Assembly (NCBI GenBank): GCA_030654395.1
Contig: JAURXM010000095.1
Span: 62,001 to 126,000 of the forward strand
Direction: 5' to 3'
DNA length: 64,000 bases
From: Aquabacterium sp.
GTDB taxonomy: Bacteria > Pseudomonadota > Gammaproteobacteria > Burkholderiales > Burkholderiaceae_C
Under the pieces are notes generated by a model. That model saw nothing but the letters and a program-made list of their open reading frames with translations, was not told where the DNA came from and made no database searches. Both the position numbers and the translations under genes were made by a program. Position 1 is the first letter of the stretch, and every line of letters starts with the position of its first letter. Of this stretch, positions 25,050 through 35,395 are shown one piece after another.

Positions 25050-26120
25050 ATGACGCTGATGAAAAACACCCTTGCCCGCACCCCATTTTCGACTCTGACT
25101 GCTGTCGCTACAGTAGTGGCCAGCCTCTGCATAACAACCTCCGTCCAAGCTAAATCGTTGGTGTGCGTATGGGATGTGGCCGGCAAAACAGGCGATGTGT
25201 TTGCCACGGCCACAGATTTTGCGTTGGCCATGCAGAAGAACAATACCGAGATTGAACTCAAGAGCTACGTGGATGAACGTGTCGCCATAGAGGACTTCCG
25301 CTCAGGTCAATGTGATGGTGTGATCGCCACAGGGTTCCGCACGCGGCCGTTTAATAGCGTGGCAGGTTCGCTGGACAGCATCGGCGCCACCACCGTGGTC
25401 AGGGGCGGCAAGGTGGACATTGATGCCAGCTACGAGGTGGTGCGCAAGGTCATCCAAGTGTTCTCCTCACCGCAAGCGGCCAAATTGATGGTCGAAGGCA
25501 ACTACGAGGTGGGCGGTATTTTCCCCTTGGGCGCGGCTTATCCTATCGTGCGTGACCGCAAGATCAATTCGGTTGAGGCCTTGTCCGGCAAGAAAATCGC
25601 GGCTTTTGATTACGACAAAGCGCAAGGCGTGATGATTCAGCGTATTGGTGCGCAACCGGTGTCCGTTGACGTGACCAATGTGGGTCCCAAGTTCAACAAT
25701 GGCTTTGTTGACATGGTCACCTTGCCTGCTGTGGCGTTCAAGCCTTTTGAACTCTACAAAGGCATTGGCAAAACAGGTGGTGTTGGGCGTTTCCCGGTTT
25801 TGATCCCTACAGTGCAGATCATCCTCAACAAGACCAAGTTCCCAGAAGGGTTTGGTGAAAAGTCGCGTCAATACTGGCTTTCGCAGTTTGATCGTGCTCT
25901 GGGCATCATTCAAACAGCCGAGAAGGGCATCCCTGCGGCCATGTGGGATGAATTGCCTGCTGAGAACGTGCCGAAGTACGTGCTGATGTTCCGCGAGTCA
26001 CGCATTGAGATTGCCAAGCAAGGCATCTACAACAAGACGGGCTTGAACATCATCAAGCGTGCACGTTGCAACATCAACCCGTCGGACGCAGAATGCGCGA
26101 CCAAGACAGAAATTGATTGA
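25050..26120 (+). CDS. Periplasmic solute-binding-like protein, partner transporter not adjacent
   Basis: 356 residues from ATG 25050, with GGAG seven bases upstream. A signal peptide ends at SVQA, before KSLVCVWDVAGKTGD. The mature chain has the alternating strand-helix pattern of a type II/TRAP-like binding protein (YVDERVAIEDFRSGQCDGVIATGFRT in short pieces, GKKIAAFDYDKAQG, GFVDMVTLPAVAFKP), and Cys residues that could form a C-terminal disulfide. It resembles proteins annotated as putative solute-binding protein; the ligand is unknown. No permease or ATPase lies beside it: proB is upstream and rppH is convergent. Confidence 0.6.
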   Translation: MTLMKNTLARTPFSTLTAVATVVASLCITTSVQAKSLVCVWDVAGKTGDVFATATDFALAMQKNNTEIELKSYVDERVAIEDFRSGQCDGVIATGFRTRPFNSVAGSLDSIGATTVVRGGKVDIDASYEVVRKVIQVFSSPQAAKLMVEGNYEVGGIFPLGAAYPIVRDRKINSVEALSGKKIAAFDYDKAQGVMIQRIGAQPVSVDVTNVGPKFNNGFVDMVTLPAVAFKPFELYKGIGKTGGVGRFPVLIPTVQIILNKTKFPEGFGEKSRQYWLSQFDRALGIIQTAEKGIPAAMWDELPAENVPKYVLMFRESRIEIAKQGIYNKTGLNIIKRARCNINPSDAECATKTEID

Positions 26121-26132
26121 TTTGTTGTGCTG

Positions 26133-26155
26133 GCCCCAGCCTGAGTGCTGGGGGC
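26133..26155. terminator. Possible bidirectional hairpin between convergent genes
   Basis: GCCCCAGC (26133-26140) pairs with GCTGGGGGC (26147-26155) around a six-base loop, with one extra G. It sits in the 50-base space between the stops of the solute-binding gene and rppH. There is no T tract on either side, so termination is only plausible. Confidence 0.35.
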
Positions 26156-26170
26156 TAGCTGGCGAAGGAC

Positions 26171-26749
26171 TCAGTCGCTTTTGACGGGATCTGAATACAC
26201 AGCTACGTCGGCCAAACTACCTGTGCCATCCGCAGGTGTGTCATTGGTGCGCACGTCTCTGCCGGGGTGGCTCTGTGGCGAGGGTAAAAAGCGAGACAAC
26301 TCTGAGAGGGCGGTTTCATATACGCCGCGCTTGAAGTCGATGACGGCCTCTAGCGGTATCCAGTAGTCGTGCCAGCGCCAAGCGTCAAACTCTGGGTGGC
26401 TTGTGGCGCGCAAATTCATATCGCAATCGCGGCCGGTCAACTGAAGCAGGAACCAGATTTGCTTTTGACCTTTGTAATGCCCCCGGGCATCTTTGCGGAT
26501 AAAGTGCTGCGGCACCTCGTACCTCAGCCAATCACGTGTGCGCGCCACGATGCGGACGTGTTCAGGCAGCAAGCCCACTTCTTCGTGAAGCTCGCGAAAC
26601 ATCGCCTGCTCAGGCGTTTCACCGTACTTGATGCCGCCCTGTGGGAACTGCCAAGAATGGGTGCGAATGCGCTTGCCCCAAAAAACTTGGTTCCGATGAT
26701 TGAGCAGGATGACGCCGACGTTGGGCCGAAAGCCTTCCCTGTCGAGCAT
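26171..26749 (-). CDS. rppH: RNA pyrophosphohydrolase
   Basis: 192 residues from ATG 26749, preferred over 26779 because CGGAG lies six bases upstream and RppH proteins start [12 protein letters not shown]. The Nudix box is complete: [23 protein letters not shown]. Also typical are [16 protein letters not shown] and RDWLRYEVP. It removes pyrophosphate from the 5' end of mRNAs to start decay. The C-terminal 35 residues are polar and variable. The gene is divergent from proS with about 100 bases between starts. Confidence 0.93.
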   Translation of the reverse strand: MLDREGFRPNVGVILLNHRNQVFWGKRIRTHSWQFPQGGIKYGETPEQAMFRELHEEVGLLPEHVRIVARTRDWLRYEVPQHFIRKDARGHYKGQKQIWFLLQLTGRDCDMNLRATSHPEFDAWRWHDYWIPLEAVIDFKRGVYETALSELSRFLPSPQSHPGRDVRTNDTPADGTGSLADVAVYSDPVKSD

Positions 26750-26853
26750 AATCAACTCCGAATTTTCAACTGGTTTCATTATTGCACCGCTTTGGCCAAA
26801 CCACCAGTCAGTTTGTCAAGGCCCCATTCAGGCGGTGCATTTTTCTCATACCC

Positions 26854-28617
26854 ATGAAAGCCTCCCAGTTCTTTATCTCTACCCTCAAAGAAGCCCCTGC
26901 AGACGCTGAAATCGTCAGTCACAAACTGATGATGCGTGCGGGCTTGATCAAAAAGCTGGGCTCAGGCTTGTATAACTACATGCCGATGGGCTTGCGCACC
27001 ATTCGCAAAGTCGAAGCCATCATTCGCGATGAGCTGAACAAAGCAGGTGCCATTGAGTTGTCCATGCCTGTCGTGCAGCCTGCTGAGTTGTGGCAAGAAA
27101 CGGACCGTTTCAGCAAGATGGGCGACGAGCTGTTGCGTTTCAAAGATCGCCATGGGCGCGATTTTGTGATCCAGCCCACGGCTGAAGAGGTGATCACAGA
27201 CATCGCTCGCCAGGAACTGCGAAGCTATCGCCAGCTGCCCAAGAATTTTTATCAGATTCAGACCAAGTTTCGTGACGAGCGCCGTCCGCGTTTTGGCATC
27301 ATGCGTGGCCGCGAGTTCACGATGAAAGACGCGTATTCATTTGACCGTGATGTGGCCTCCGCTGGCCAAAGCTACGACAACATGTTCGCAGCCTATGGCC
27401 GTATCTTCGATCGACTGGGTTTGCAGTACCGCGCCGTGGCAGCCGACACCGGCGCCATCGGGGGCGATCGCTCACATGAGTTCCAGGTGATCGCTGACAC
27501 AGGCGAGGATGCCATCGTCTATTGCCCAAGCAGCGACTACGCAGCGAACATTGAATTGGCCGAAGGCGTGCCGCTTATCGCAACACGAGCTGCTGCCTCA
27601 ATGGGTTTTGAGAAGGTGGCCACCCCCGGTAAAAGCACGTGCCAGGACGTAGCTGAGTTGCTGGGCTTGCCACTGAGTCAAACGGTCAAATCTTTGGTAT
27701 TGGCGACCGATGAGACCAATGAGAAGGGTGAAATCACCCAGTCCACGGTCTGGCTCTTGCTGGTTCGTGGCGACCATGAGCTTAACGAAGTCAAAGCCGG
27801 CAAGCTTGAGTTGGCTGACGGCAGCGGTTTGAAATCAGGGTTCCGTTTCGCGACTGAAAACGAGATCGTCACGCACTTTGGCTGCAAACCTGGTTACCTC
27901 GGGCCTGCCAAGATGCTCAAGAGCGTCAAAGTGATCGCTGACCGCACGGTGGCCAATATGGCTGATTTTGTGTGCGGTGCCAACGAAGAAGGTTTTCACA
28001 TCCAAGGTGTGAATTGGGTGCGTGACTTGCCTGAGCCAGATTTGATTGCTGACATCCGCAATGTGGTTGAGGGTGATCCGTCACCTGATGGCAAGGGCGT
28101 GTTGGCGATTCAGCGTGGCATTGAAGTCGGCCATGTGTTTTATCTGGGGACCAAGTATGCCAAGGCCATGAACGCCACCTTCTTGGATGTGGATGGCAAG
28201 CCCAAGCACTTCGAGATGGGTTGCTTTGGCATTGGTGTGACGCGTATCTTGGGCGCCGCCATTGAGCAACAGCACGATGAGCGCGGCATCATTTGGCCCG
28301 ACGCTATTGCGCCGTTCACCGTGGTGATCTGCCCTGTGGGCTATGACCGCTCTGAGGACGTCAAGGCGGCGGCTGACCAACTCTACGGTGCGCTGCTGGC
28401 CAAGGGCGTGGATGTGATCTTGGATGACCGTGGCGAACGCCCTGGCGCCATGTTTGCGGATTGGGAGCTGATTGGCGCACCTCACCGGGTGGTGATGGGT
28501 GACAAGGGGCTCAAAGAAGGTTTGGCTGAGTACCAAGGGCGCCGGGATGCTGCGGCCACCAAGGTGCCCGTGGGCGACGTGTTGAACCACGTCTTGTCTG
28601 CCCTGCAAATCAGCTGA
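26854..28617 (+). CDS. proS: Prolyl-tRNA synthetase (bacterial type)
   Basis: 587 residues from ATG 26854 ([19 protein letters not shown]). Class II motifs: motif 2 region [20 protein letters not shown] in part, motif 3 [14 protein letters not shown]. The insertion domain with editing activity is present between about 220 and 380 ([13 protein letters not shown]...). A C-terminal anticodon-binding domain follows ([21 protein letters not shown]). Charges tRNA-Pro in the cytoplasm. A TTG-started longer reading would overlap the rppH promoter and lacks family similarity. Confidence 0.96.
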   Translation: MKASQFFISTLKEAPADAEIVSHKLMMRAGLIKKLGSGLYNYMPMGLRTIRKVEAIIRDELNKAGAIELSMPVVQPAELWQETDRFSKMGDELLRFKDRHGRDFVIQPTAEEVITDIARQELRSYRQLPKNFYQIQTKFRDERRPRFGIMRGREFTMKDAYSFDRDVASAGQSYDNMFAAYGRIFDRLGLQYRAVAADTGAIGGDRSHEFQVIADTGEDAIVYCPSSDYAANIELAEGVPLIATRAAASMGFEKVATPGKSTCQDVAELLGLPLSQTVKSLVLATDETNEKGEITQSTVWLLLVRGDHELNEVKAGKLELADGSGLKSGFRFATENEIVTHFGCKPGYLGPAKMLKSVKVIADRTVANMADFVCGANEEGFHIQGVNWVRDLPEPDLIADIRNVVEGDPSPDGKGVLAIQRGIEVGHVFYLGTKYAKAMNATFLDVDGKPKHFEMGCFGIGVTRILGAAIEQQHDERGIIWPDAIAPFTVVICPVGYDRSEDVKAAADQLYGALLAKGVDVILDDRGERPGAMFADWELIGAPHRVVMGDKGLKEGLAEYQGRRDAAATKVPVGDVLNHVLSALQIS

Positions 28618-28652
28618 TTGCAGTGCATCTAGGCGGTTTAAGCTTGAAGGCC

Positions 28653-29276
28653 ATGTTGTTATCTGCCTTTCATGTTTGGCGCGGCGCCCTAGCGGGGGTC
28701 GTATTGACTGCCGCCAGTGCGCAGTGGATGCCCGCTTGTGCCGGGCGGCAGCTTGAGGAGCCCTTGGCCGATTCAGTGCGCACGGCATTGTCTGCTGCCG
28801 TGGGCAAGGCGACGCCCCCGGAGCCTGTGTTTGCCGATGACGGACAGCGTCAGGTGTTTGACCGCTGGGTGCTGGCCTCTGACGGCAGGCTCATCAAGAA
28901 AAAGCCCGAGTCTCTGGTGCGGCGCGAGTTTCTCAATACCGTGTGGTACGAGGCCAAGCGGGCAGGTTTGGACCCCGGTTTGGTCATGGGCCTGATCGAG
29001 GTGGAGAGTGGATTTCGCAAGTACGCCATTTCGTCAGTGGGCGCACGCGGCTACATGCAGATCATGCCTTTTTGGTCACGCAGCATTGGCGATGGCGATA
29101 CAAGCAGTTTGTTTGAGATGCGCACCAATCTGCGTTTTGGCTGCGTGATCTTGCGTCATTACTTGGATACGGAGAAGGGCAACCTTTTCTTGGCGCTGGG
29201 TCGCTACAACGGCAGTCGAGGTAAGGCGGAGTACCCTAATGCGGTGACTGCTGCCTGGCGTCGCTGGAAGTTATAG
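28653..29276 (+). CDS. Lytic murein transglycosylase, SLT family
   Basis: 207 residues from ATG 28653; a GTG at 28623 is possible. N-terminal signal-like helix (FHVWRGALAGVVLTAASA), then the SLT domain: GLDPGLVMGLIEVESGFRKYA with the catalytic Glu, SSVGARGYMQIMPFW, NLRFGCVILRHYLD and LGRYNGSRG. It cleaves the MurNAc-GlcNAc bond of peptidoglycan in the periplasm. It follows proS by about 35 bases, a common arrangement in Burkholderiales. Its stop overlaps the convergent ubiX stop by six bases. Confidence 0.87.
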   Translation: MLLSAFHVWRGALAGVVLTAASAQWMPACAGRQLEEPLADSVRTALSAAVGKATPPEPVFADDGQRQVFDRWVLASDGRLIKKKPESLVRREFLNTVWYEAKRAGLDPGLVMGLIEVESGFRKYAISSVGARGYMQIMPFWSRSIGDGDTSSLFEMRTNLRFGCVILRHYLDTEKGNLFLALGRYNGSRGKAEYPNAVTAAWRRWKL

Positions 29277-29849
29277 ACCGAGCCACTGACGAGGATCGGC
29301 ACGGTCAATCTGCAGGACAGATAGCACGCGCTCGACGGTGTCATTGACCAGCTCGTCTATGCTTTGGGGGCGGTGGTAGAAGGCTGGCAAGGGCGGGAAG
29401 ATGATGCCGCCCATTTCGGTGACGGCTGTCATGTTGCGCAAGTGGGCCAAATTGAAAGGCGTCTCGCGCACCATCAATACCAGTCGGCGTCGCTCTTTGA
29501 GCGTGACATCGGCGGCGCGGGTGAGCAAATTGTCGCCCATGCCGTGAGCCACGGCTGCCAAGGTCTTCATGGTGCAGGGGGCGATCACCATCGCGTCGGT
29601 GGCAAAGCTGCCGCTGGCGATGCAGGCGCCGACCTCGGCCGGTGCGTATGCTTTTGTGGCGAGTGCCTCAAGTTGCTTGCGATCTAGCCCCAGCTCGTGG
29701 TGCACATTGAGTATGCCCGCTGGGGTGGCGACCAAATGGGTCTCGACACCCAGCGTGCGCGCACGCTCTAACAGGCGCACACCATAGACGGCGCCACTGG
29801 CACCCGTGATGCCGACGATCAGGCGTCGTGCGGGCAGGGCGCCTGACAT
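29271..29849 (-). CDS. ubiX: Flavin prenyltransferase UbiX
   Basis: 192 residues from ATG 29849. FMN-binding signature RLIVGITGASGAVYGVRLLE, SFATDAMVIAPCTMKTLAAVAHG, RRLVLMVRETPF and the C-terminal GGIIFPPLPAFYHRP. It makes prenylated FMN used by the UbiD decarboxylase in ubiquinone synthesis. UbiD is not in the window. It starts seven bases after grxD and ends the hemA-side gene string. Confidence 0.94.
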   Translation of the reverse strand: MSGALPARRLIVGITGASGAVYGVRLLERARTLGVETHLVATPAGILNVHHELGLDRKQLEALATKAYAPAEVGACIASGSFATDAMVIAPCTMKTLAAVAHGMGDNLLTRAADVTLKERRRLVLMVRETPFNLAHLRNMTAVTEMGGIIFPPLPAFYHRPQSIDELVNDTVERVLSVLQIDRADPRQWLGL

Positions 29850-29856
29850 GGCTAAA

Positions 29857-30174
29857 TTACTGACCACCGCCCAAGGTCTGCTGCAACTCACCTGCTTGGT
29901 ACATCTCCATCATGATGTCCGAACCACCGATGAACTCGCCACCGATGTAGAGCTGGGGGATGGTGGGCCAGTTGGCGTAGTCTTTGATGCCTTGACGGAT
30001 GCCGTCATCCTCTAGCACGTTGACCGTTTTGAGGTCGGTCACGCCGCAGGACTTGAGGATCTGGATAGCGCGGCCAGAGAATCCGCATTGTGGGAATTGT
30101 GGGTTGCCCTTCATGAAAAGCACCACGTGGTTGCCCTTCACCAGATCATCGATGCGTTTTTGAACGTCGCTCAT
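29857..30174 (-). CDS. grxD: Monothiol glutaredoxin, Grx4 type
   Basis: 105 residues from ATG 30174 (MSDVQKRIDDLV). Active-site motif CGFS within FPQCGFSGRAIQILK, then WPTIPQLYIGGEFIGGSDIMMEMY for glutathione binding. CGFS glutaredoxins carry [2Fe-2S] clusters bridged with glutathione and pass them to acceptor proteins. In this order it usually follows prmC directly; here an outer-membrane-like gene lies between. Confidence 0.95.
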   Translation of the reverse strand: MSDVQKRIDDLVKGNHVVLFMKGNPQFPQCGFSGRAIQILKSCGVTDLKTVNVLEDDGIRQGIKDYANWPTIPQLYIGGEFIGGSDIMMEMYQAGELQQTLGGGQ

Positions 30175-30241
30175 ATCCAAACCATGTCAAAAAAAGAAAA
30201 CAGGGCTTGGTTATATCAGGACTGAGGTGGATCTGCGCGAT

Positions 30242-30934
30242 TCAGAAGGAATAGCCTACAGAGACTTTGACGATAGGGCGCAGGCGCAGTTCGTGGACGA
30301 GTTCATCTAGGCTCTTTTCGCCTTGGAAGACCTGGCGGAGGCGGCTGATGTTGTTGGTGTTGATGGTGATCAAGCCCAAGTCGGCGTTGAAGCGCCAAGG
30401 GCTGGGTGAGCCTTTGACACTGAGTCGGCTGCTGTACCCAGCGCCTACATAAGGCATGGTTTGTTGTGCCGTTGAGCTGACCAATCCCATGCGGTCAAGC
30501 CGTTGTAGGCTGAGGCTCAAGCCCCCCCCAGTGTCACTGCTGGCCCACGAGGTTTGTCCGGTTTCCCCACGCAACAGGCCCGCTGTGGCGTGGAAGCCGC
30601 CTTCTATGTAGTAGTCAGAGAGTACATGCAGGCTGTGTACCTGAAGGCCGCCTTGCGCCGACTGTGTGGGCGCAATGATGCCTTTGATGGGGTTGCTCGG
30701 TTTGTCAACGACCAAGCTAATGCGGCCCGACCAGTGGGGCCAAAAACCTTGGCCGTGTAGGTTCAGGCCATGACCACGTGCATCGACGGCATGGTCAGCA
30801 TCGGACTCGGCTTGTGCTTGTGCGTCATTCAGCAGGCCAACCATCGCCAAACAACTGATCAGGGCTGCCGACAGGATGCCCGTCCCACTGGTGCGTGGCA
30901 TCGCGTGCGAGCTGGCTGAGGTGAGCTGGGTCAT
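30242..30934 (-). CDS. Predicted small outer-membrane beta-barrel protein
   Basis: 230 residues with AGGAG seven bases before the ATG. A long N-region leads to a signal peptide ending AQAQ. The mature chain alternates hydrophobic and polar residues (SLHVLSDYYIEGGFHATAGLLRG, short strands RLSVKGSPSPWRFNADLGLI) and ends with aromatic Phe in VKVSVGYSF, the usual signal for BAM insertion. An eight-strand barrel is plausible. No known family recognised. It lies within the otherwise conserved hemA-prfA-prmC-grxD-ubiX order. Confidence 0.65.
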   Translation of the reverse strand: MTQLTSASSHAMPRTSGTGILSAALISCLAMVGLLNDAQAQAESDADHAVDARGHGLNLHGQGFWPHWSGRISLVVDKPSNPIKGIIAPTQSAQGGLQVHSLHVLSDYYIEGGFHATAGLLRGETGQTSWASSDTGGGLSLSLQRLDRMGLVSSTAQQTMPYVGAGYSSRLSVKGSPSPWRFNADLGLITINTNNISRLRQVFQGEKSLDELVHELRLRPIVKVSVGYSF

Positions 30935-31026
30935 GGCAATCTCCTGACGAACAATTTCATGCTACGCCATTGATATCGGCTTGCGGAGCAAAGTTGTGAG
31001 CGTTCGTGAGCAGGGTTTTTGAGATG

Positions 31027-31863
31027 TCAGATCAGGATTTGCCCGCCGGTGCAGCGCGGCTGGCCGCCCAAATCGAAGCGTGTACTCACATGGCTGAATC
31101 CTTGGCTCGCCAACAGTTGCGTGACGGCGACAGCTTGGTCGTATCCGTGTTCCAGCAACAACCAGCCTCCGGTTTGCAGGTGGGCGGGGGCTTGCATCAC
31201 GATATGGCGGATGTCGTCCAAGCCGTCGGCGCCCGATGTCAGCGCTTGCCGTGGCTCGTGCCTCAACGCGGCGAGGTGAGGGTCGTGTTCTGCGATGTAG
31301 GGTGGGTTGCTGACGATCAAATCAAAGCGTTGGCCTGCTACGGGCGTGAGCCAGTCGCCCAGAACAAACCTCACGTCGAGGTGATGACGGTGGGCGTTGG
31401 CTTGGGCGGTGGCGAGTGCGGGCGCACTGGCGTCAACGGCTGTCACCTTGACTTGGGGGCACTGGTGCTGGATGGCCAAGGCAATGGCGCCACTGCCCGT
31501 TCCCAGATCCAGCACCTGTTTGGACGCTGGTGTGAGCAGTTCAATGGCCCATTCGACCAAGGTTTCTGTGTCGGGCCGGGGAATGAGGACGTCGGGTGAT
31601 ACAGCCAAGGTCAGACCAAAAAATTCTTTGTCACCCACGATGTAGGCCACCGGCTCGCCTTGGGCTCGGCGCTGCAGCCAGGTCAGATAGTGAGCTTGCT
31701 CTTTGGCGGCAAGCCTGTCTTGATCGTGACCTAGCAGCCAGCTGTGCCCTTGCTGGAGCACCGTGCTGAGCAACATTTGGGCGTCCAGCCTGTCAACGCC
31801 TTGCGCTCTGGCGTGCTGGAGTGCCTGCGCGATGGTCAACAAGGTTGCGGGCGTATCAGACAC
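31027..31863 (-). CDS. prmC: Release factor glutamine methyltransferase
   Basis: 278 residues from GTG 31863, which overlaps the prfA stop, so translation is coupled. N-terminal helical domain ([19 protein letters not shown]), then the SAM fold: [47 protein letters not shown] and the catalytic NPPY ([12 protein letters not shown]). It methylates the Gln of the GGQ motif in release factors RF1 and RF2. Its substrate gene prfA is immediately upstream. Confidence 0.95.
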   Translation of the reverse strand: MSDTPATLLTIAQALQHARAQGVDRLDAQMLLSTVLQQGHSWLLGHDQDRLAAKEQAHYLTWLQRRAQGEPVAYIVGDKEFFGLTLAVSPDVLIPRPDTETLVEWAIELLTPASKQVLDLGTGSGAIALAIQHQCPQVKVTAVDASAPALATAQANAHRHHLDVRFVLGDWLTPVAGQRFDLIVSNPPYIAEHDPHLAALRHEPRQALTSGADGLDDIRHIVMQAPAHLQTGGWLLLEHGYDQAVAVTQLLASQGFSHVSTRFDLGGQPRCTGGQILI

Positions 31864-32968
31864 CGGTGGCCGCTTCCAGTTCTGCCAGTTGATCGGCGGC
31901 TTGGGCTGACAGCAGTGCAGCAATGACGTCGTCCAACTCGCCTTCCATGATGGTCAGCAGTTTGTAGAGCGTGAGGTTGATGCGGTGGTCGGTCAGGCGG
32001 CCTTGTGGGAAGTTGTAGGTTCGAATGCGGTCTGAGCGGTCGCCTGTGCCGACGAGGCTTTTGCGGTGGGCGGCTTCTTTGGCTTGTTGCGCGATGCGCT
32101 CTCTGTCGCGGATGCGCGCGCCCAGCACGGCCAGTGCCTTGGCCTTGTTGCGGTGCTGGCTGCGGTCGTCTTGGCACTCGGCGACGATACCGGTGGGGAT
32201 GTGCGTGACCCGTACCGCAGAGTCGGTTTTGTTGATGTGCTGGCCGCCCGCGCCGCTGGCTCGGTAGGTGTCAATCCGCAGGTCGGCTGGGTTGATTTGG
32301 ATCTCTTCAGCTTCGTCGGGTTCTGGCAGTACGGCTACCGTGCAGGCGCTGGTGTGGATGCGCCCCTGCGTCTCGGTGACCGGTACACGTTGGACGCGGT
32401 GGCCGCCTGACTCAAATTTGAGTTGGCCGTAGACGCCAGTGCCATCGAATCGGATGACGATTTCTTTGTAGCCGCCTAAGTCGGAGTCGCTGGCCGACAT
32501 GATCTCGCTGCGCCAGCCCATGCGCTCGGCGTGGCGCGTGTACATGCGGGCCAAGTCGCCTGCAAACAGGGCGGATTCGTCGCCGCCTGTGCCAGCGCGT
32601 ATTTCTACAAACGCGTTGCGTGCATCGTCTGGGTCTTTGGGCAGCAGGCGCGTTTGCAGTTGGGATTCGAGTTGGATCAGATCCGCTTCGGCTTGGGCCA
32701 CTTCGTCTTGGGCCATGGCACGCATTTCAGGGTCGTCACCAGCATCTTCAAAAAGGCTTTTTGCGCCGTCTAGATCGTGTTGGCGGCGGGTGTGGCGCTG
32801 TGCCAAATCGCACACCTCACTGACTTCAGCGTGTTCGCGAGACAGGTCACGAAAACGCTTGTTGTCTGAGGCGATACGGGGGTCTGACAAGGCGGCATCG
32901 AGCTCTTCAAGACGGCGTGCCAGCCGTTCGAGAGAGGAGGCGAGGGAAGGCGCCAGACCGGCGCTCAC
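31856..32968 (-). CDS. prfA: Peptide chain release factor 1
   Basis: 370 residues from GTG 32968, whose GTGA overlaps the hemA stop. GGQ motif in [21 protein letters not shown]; codon-recognition segment near the P-A-T-like position in domain 2 ([19 protein letters not shown]); domain 1 coiled helices at the N-terminus. Terminates translation at UAA and UAG. Middle gene of the hemA-prfA-prmC set. Confidence 0.95.
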   Translation of the reverse strand: MSAGLAPSLASSLERLARRLEELDAALSDPRIASDNKRFRDLSREHAEVSEVCDLAQRHTRRQHDLDGAKSLFEDAGDDPEMRAMAQDEVAQAEADLIQLESQLQTRLLPKDPDDARNAFVEIRAGTGGDESALFAGDLARMYTRHAERMGWRSEIMSASDSDLGGYKEIVIRFDGTGVYGQLKFESGGHRVQRVPVTETQGRIHTSACTVAVLPEPDEAEEIQINPADLRIDTYRASGAGGQHINKTDSAVRVTHIPTGIVAECQDDRSQHRNKAKALAVLGARIRDRERIAQQAKEAAHRKSLVGTGDRSDRIRTYNFPQGRLTDHRINLTLYKLLTIMEGELDDVIAALLSAQAADQLAELEAATGV

Positions 32969-34332
32969 GCTTGGCCCTCGCTCAGATCGGTCGATGTCGG
33001 CAAGGGGCTATGAGGGTCTGAAGGGCGGATGGTGTGGGCGCGAGTGGGTGATAACTCGCCTCGTAAAAAGAGCCGCGACAAGGATGCTGCCACCTGGGGT
33101 CTTTGGTGTGCGTCCGCGCTGTGCAGTTCAGCCAGTGCGCCATGCAGCATTTTTTGCGTCAAACCGCGTGACAGGGCCTCCAGCACGGCTTCGATGTCTT
33201 CGCCCTTGGCCAGCAGTTTGCGGGCGCGGGCCATTTCAGTCGCACGCCAGACATCGGCTTGGCTGTTCAGGGCTTGGATCAGGGGGACGGTGCTGCGCTG
33301 GTCCATCCAGTGCACAAAACCTTGCACACCGGTTTCGATGATGGCCTCGGCTTGTGCAACCGCCGCTTGGCGTTTCTCGCCTGCAGTTTGAACTTGTGCA
33401 GACAGGTCATCGACGGTGTAGAGGTAGACGTCGTCAAGGCGGGCTACTTCTGGCTCGATGTCGCGTGGGACAGCCAAGTCGACCATGAAAATGGGGCGAC
33501 GGCGGCGTGCTTTGAGGGCCCGCTCGACCGCGCCCAGGCCGATGATGGGCAAGGTACTGGCTGTACAGGACACAACCACGTCGAACTCATGCAGGCGATC
33601 TGGCAAGTCGGCCAAACGCATGGCTTGGCCACCGAGGTGGTTGGCGAGCTTTTCACCGCGCTCTAGTGTGCGGTTGGCCACCACCATGGCGAGCGGGTTG
33701 CGCGCGGCAAAGTGGGTCGCGGTGAGCTCAATCATCTCGCCAGCGCCCACAAACAACACGCGCGTTTGACCTAAATCTTCAAACAATTGCCCGGCCAGGC
33801 GCACAGCTGCCGCAGCCATGCTGATCGAGTGGGCGCCAATTTCGGTCGAGGTGCGCACTTCTTTGGCCACGGCAAAACTGCGCTGAAAGAGTTGATGCAG
33901 GGTGGTGCCCAGGGTGCCAGCGGTGTCGGCTTCACGCACGGCTTGCTTCATTTGGCCGAGGATTTGGGGTTCACCCAGCACCATGGAGTCCAGGCCGCTG
34001 GCAACGCGGAAGGCATGGCGCGCTGCTTGGCCGCCCTCTAGGACATAGGTGTGGCGCATTAATTCTTCGCGTGAGACACCGCCTACACCAGACAGCCAGT
34101 CGGCCGCAGCGTACTGAAGTTTGCGTGCGGGCAGGGCCAAATCCCCAGCTGCGCAGTACAGTTCGGTGCGGTTGCAGGTCGACAGCAAGGCCACCTCAGC
34201 GTGCTGCGAGGTGGTTAAACGCTGGTGCAGGGTCTTGAGTGTGGGGGCGAGTTGGTCCACCGCAAACGCGAATTTGCCGCGCAGATCAACAGCGGCGGTG
34301 GTGTGGTTCAAACCCAATGTCAAGACAGTCAT
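32965..34332 (-). CDS. hemA: Glutamyl-tRNA reductase
   Basis: 455 residues. N-terminal catalytic domain with [12 protein letters not shown] (active-site Cys), [17 protein letters not shown], then the NADPH domain [18 protein letters not shown] and a C-terminal dimerisation helix. The C-terminus ends in a proline/serine-rich tail. Makes glutamate-1-semialdehyde for tetrapyrrole synthesis. First gene of the minus-strand operon; about 120 bases separate it from the divergent queE-side operon. Confidence 0.95.
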   Translation of the reverse strand: MTVLTLGLNHTTAAVDLRGKFAFAVDQLAPTLKTLHQRLTTSQHAEVALLSTCNRTELYCAAGDLALPARKLQYAAADWLSGVGGVSREELMRHTYVLEGGQAARHAFRVASGLDSMVLGEPQILGQMKQAVREADTAGTLGTTLHQLFQRSFAVAKEVRTSTEIGAHSISMAAAAVRLAGQLFEDLGQTRVLFVGAGEMIELTATHFAARNPLAMVVANRTLERGEKLANHLGGQAMRLADLPDRLHEFDVVVSCTASTLPIIGLGAVERALKARRRRPIFMVDLAVPRDIEPEVARLDDVYLYTVDDLSAQVQTAGEKRQAAVAQAEAIIETGVQGFVHWMDQRSTVPLIQALNSQADVWRATEMARARKLLAKGEDIEAVLEALSRGLTQKMLHGALAELHSADAHQRPQVAASLSRLFLRGELSPTRAHTIRPSDPHSPLPTSTDLSEGQA

Positions 34333-34449
34333 TGCGGGGGATTATAAAATCCCCGTTTTGTTTTGTTCGCTCGGATCGGACGACTTTGATCAATCATTTT
34401 GATTTGCAGTCGCACCCATGGTTGCCCCGCGTTTGTATAAGGAAGCAAA

Positions 34450-34719
34450 ATGGGTCTGTTTGATGCCATTAATCACTTGTTGAATTTTTTGCTGCCCGCC
34501 TTGGGCATGGCTTTGTTGGTGCCCAGTTTGGCCCGGCTGGTTTGGTGGAAGGCGCTGCGCAGTGCAGGTTGGTGGCAGCAGGTGAGATGGGCTGCGGCTT
34601 TGAACGCTTTGATTTTGTTGGCTGGTTTGCTGATCACGGGTCGTGACGGTGCCATGCTGACTTATGCCGGCCTTGTGCTGGCTTCGGCCTTGACGGTCTG
34701 GTGGACGGGATTACGTTGA
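34450..34719 (+). CDS. Small three-helix membrane protein
   Basis: 89 residues preceded by AAGGAAG. Three hydrophobic segments: about 8-28 (LLNFLLPALGMALLVPSLA), 47-62 (AAALNALILLAGLLI) and 69-86 (MLTYAGLVLASALTVWW), with Trp/Arg-rich loops. No family recognised. Its stop is one base before the queE ATG, so it heads a probable operon with queE, queD, bioA and bioD. A transport or scaffold role with queuosine synthesis would be speculation. Confidence 0.75.
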   Translation: MGLFDAINHLLNFLLPALGMALLVPSLARLVWWKALRSAGWWQQVRWAAALNALILLAGLLITGRDGAMLTYAGLVLASALTVWWTGLR

Positions 34720-34720
34720 C

Positions 34721-35383
34721 ATGACCTATAGCGTCAAAGAGATTTTTTATACCTTGCAAGGCGAGGGCACCCACGCTGGGCGCCCGGCGGTGTTTTGTCG
34801 TTTTGCAGGCTGCAATTTGTGGACGGGCCGTGAGGCCGACCGGGCGACGGCTGTTTGCCAGTTTTGCGATACCGACTTTGTGGGCACGGATGGTCTGGGC
34901 GGCGGCAAGTTCGATACGGCTGAGACCTTGGCCCATCGCATCACTTCGTTTTGGCCAGACACGCCTGATGGCACCAAAGGCAGTCGTTTTGTGGTGATGA
35001 CGGGGGGCGAACCCTTGCTGCAAGTCGACCGTGATCTGATCGATGCCCTGCATGCACAAGGGTTCGAGATCGCCGTTGAAACCAATGGAACGCAGGCTGC
35101 GCCGGATGGCTTGGACTGGATTTGCGTGAGCCCTAAGGCTGGCGCACCGTTGGTGCAGACATCAGGCCACGAGTTGAAAGTGGTGGTGCCGCAGGCCGGC
35201 TTTGATGAGGCCGATTTGTTGGCGTTTGAGAAACTGGACTTCAAGCAGTTGCGCGTGCAGGCCATGGACAGCGCTTTGCCCGGTTCGCGGCAAAAAGCCA
35301 TGGAATGGGCCATTCAATGGTGTTTAGATCATCCGCGCTGGTTGCTCAGCGTGCAAACCCATAAGACACTGGGCATTCGCTGA
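34721..35383 (+). CDS. queE: 7-carboxy-7-deazaguanine synthase
   Basis: 220 residues. Radical-SAM enzyme of the variant type: Cys residues in CRFAGCNLW and, after a long insert typical of proteobacterial QueE, CQFCDTDF. SAM-binding VVMTGGEPLLQVD, and FEIAVETNGTQAAP. Converts 6-carboxytetrahydropterin to CDG in the path to preQ0 and queuosine. queD, which makes its substrate, follows by 12 bases. Confidence 0.94.
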   Translation: MTYSVKEIFYTLQGEGTHAGRPAVFCRFAGCNLWTGREADRATAVCQFCDTDFVGTDGLGGGKFDTAETLAHRITSFWPDTPDGTKGSRFVVMTGGEPLLQVDRDLIDALHAQGFEIAVETNGTQAAPDGLDWICVSPKAGAPLVQTSGHELKVVVPQAGFDEADLLAFEKLDFKQLRVQAMDSALPGSRQKAMEWAIQWCLDHPRWLLSVQTHKTLGIR

Positions 35384-35395
35384 GGAAACAACAAG

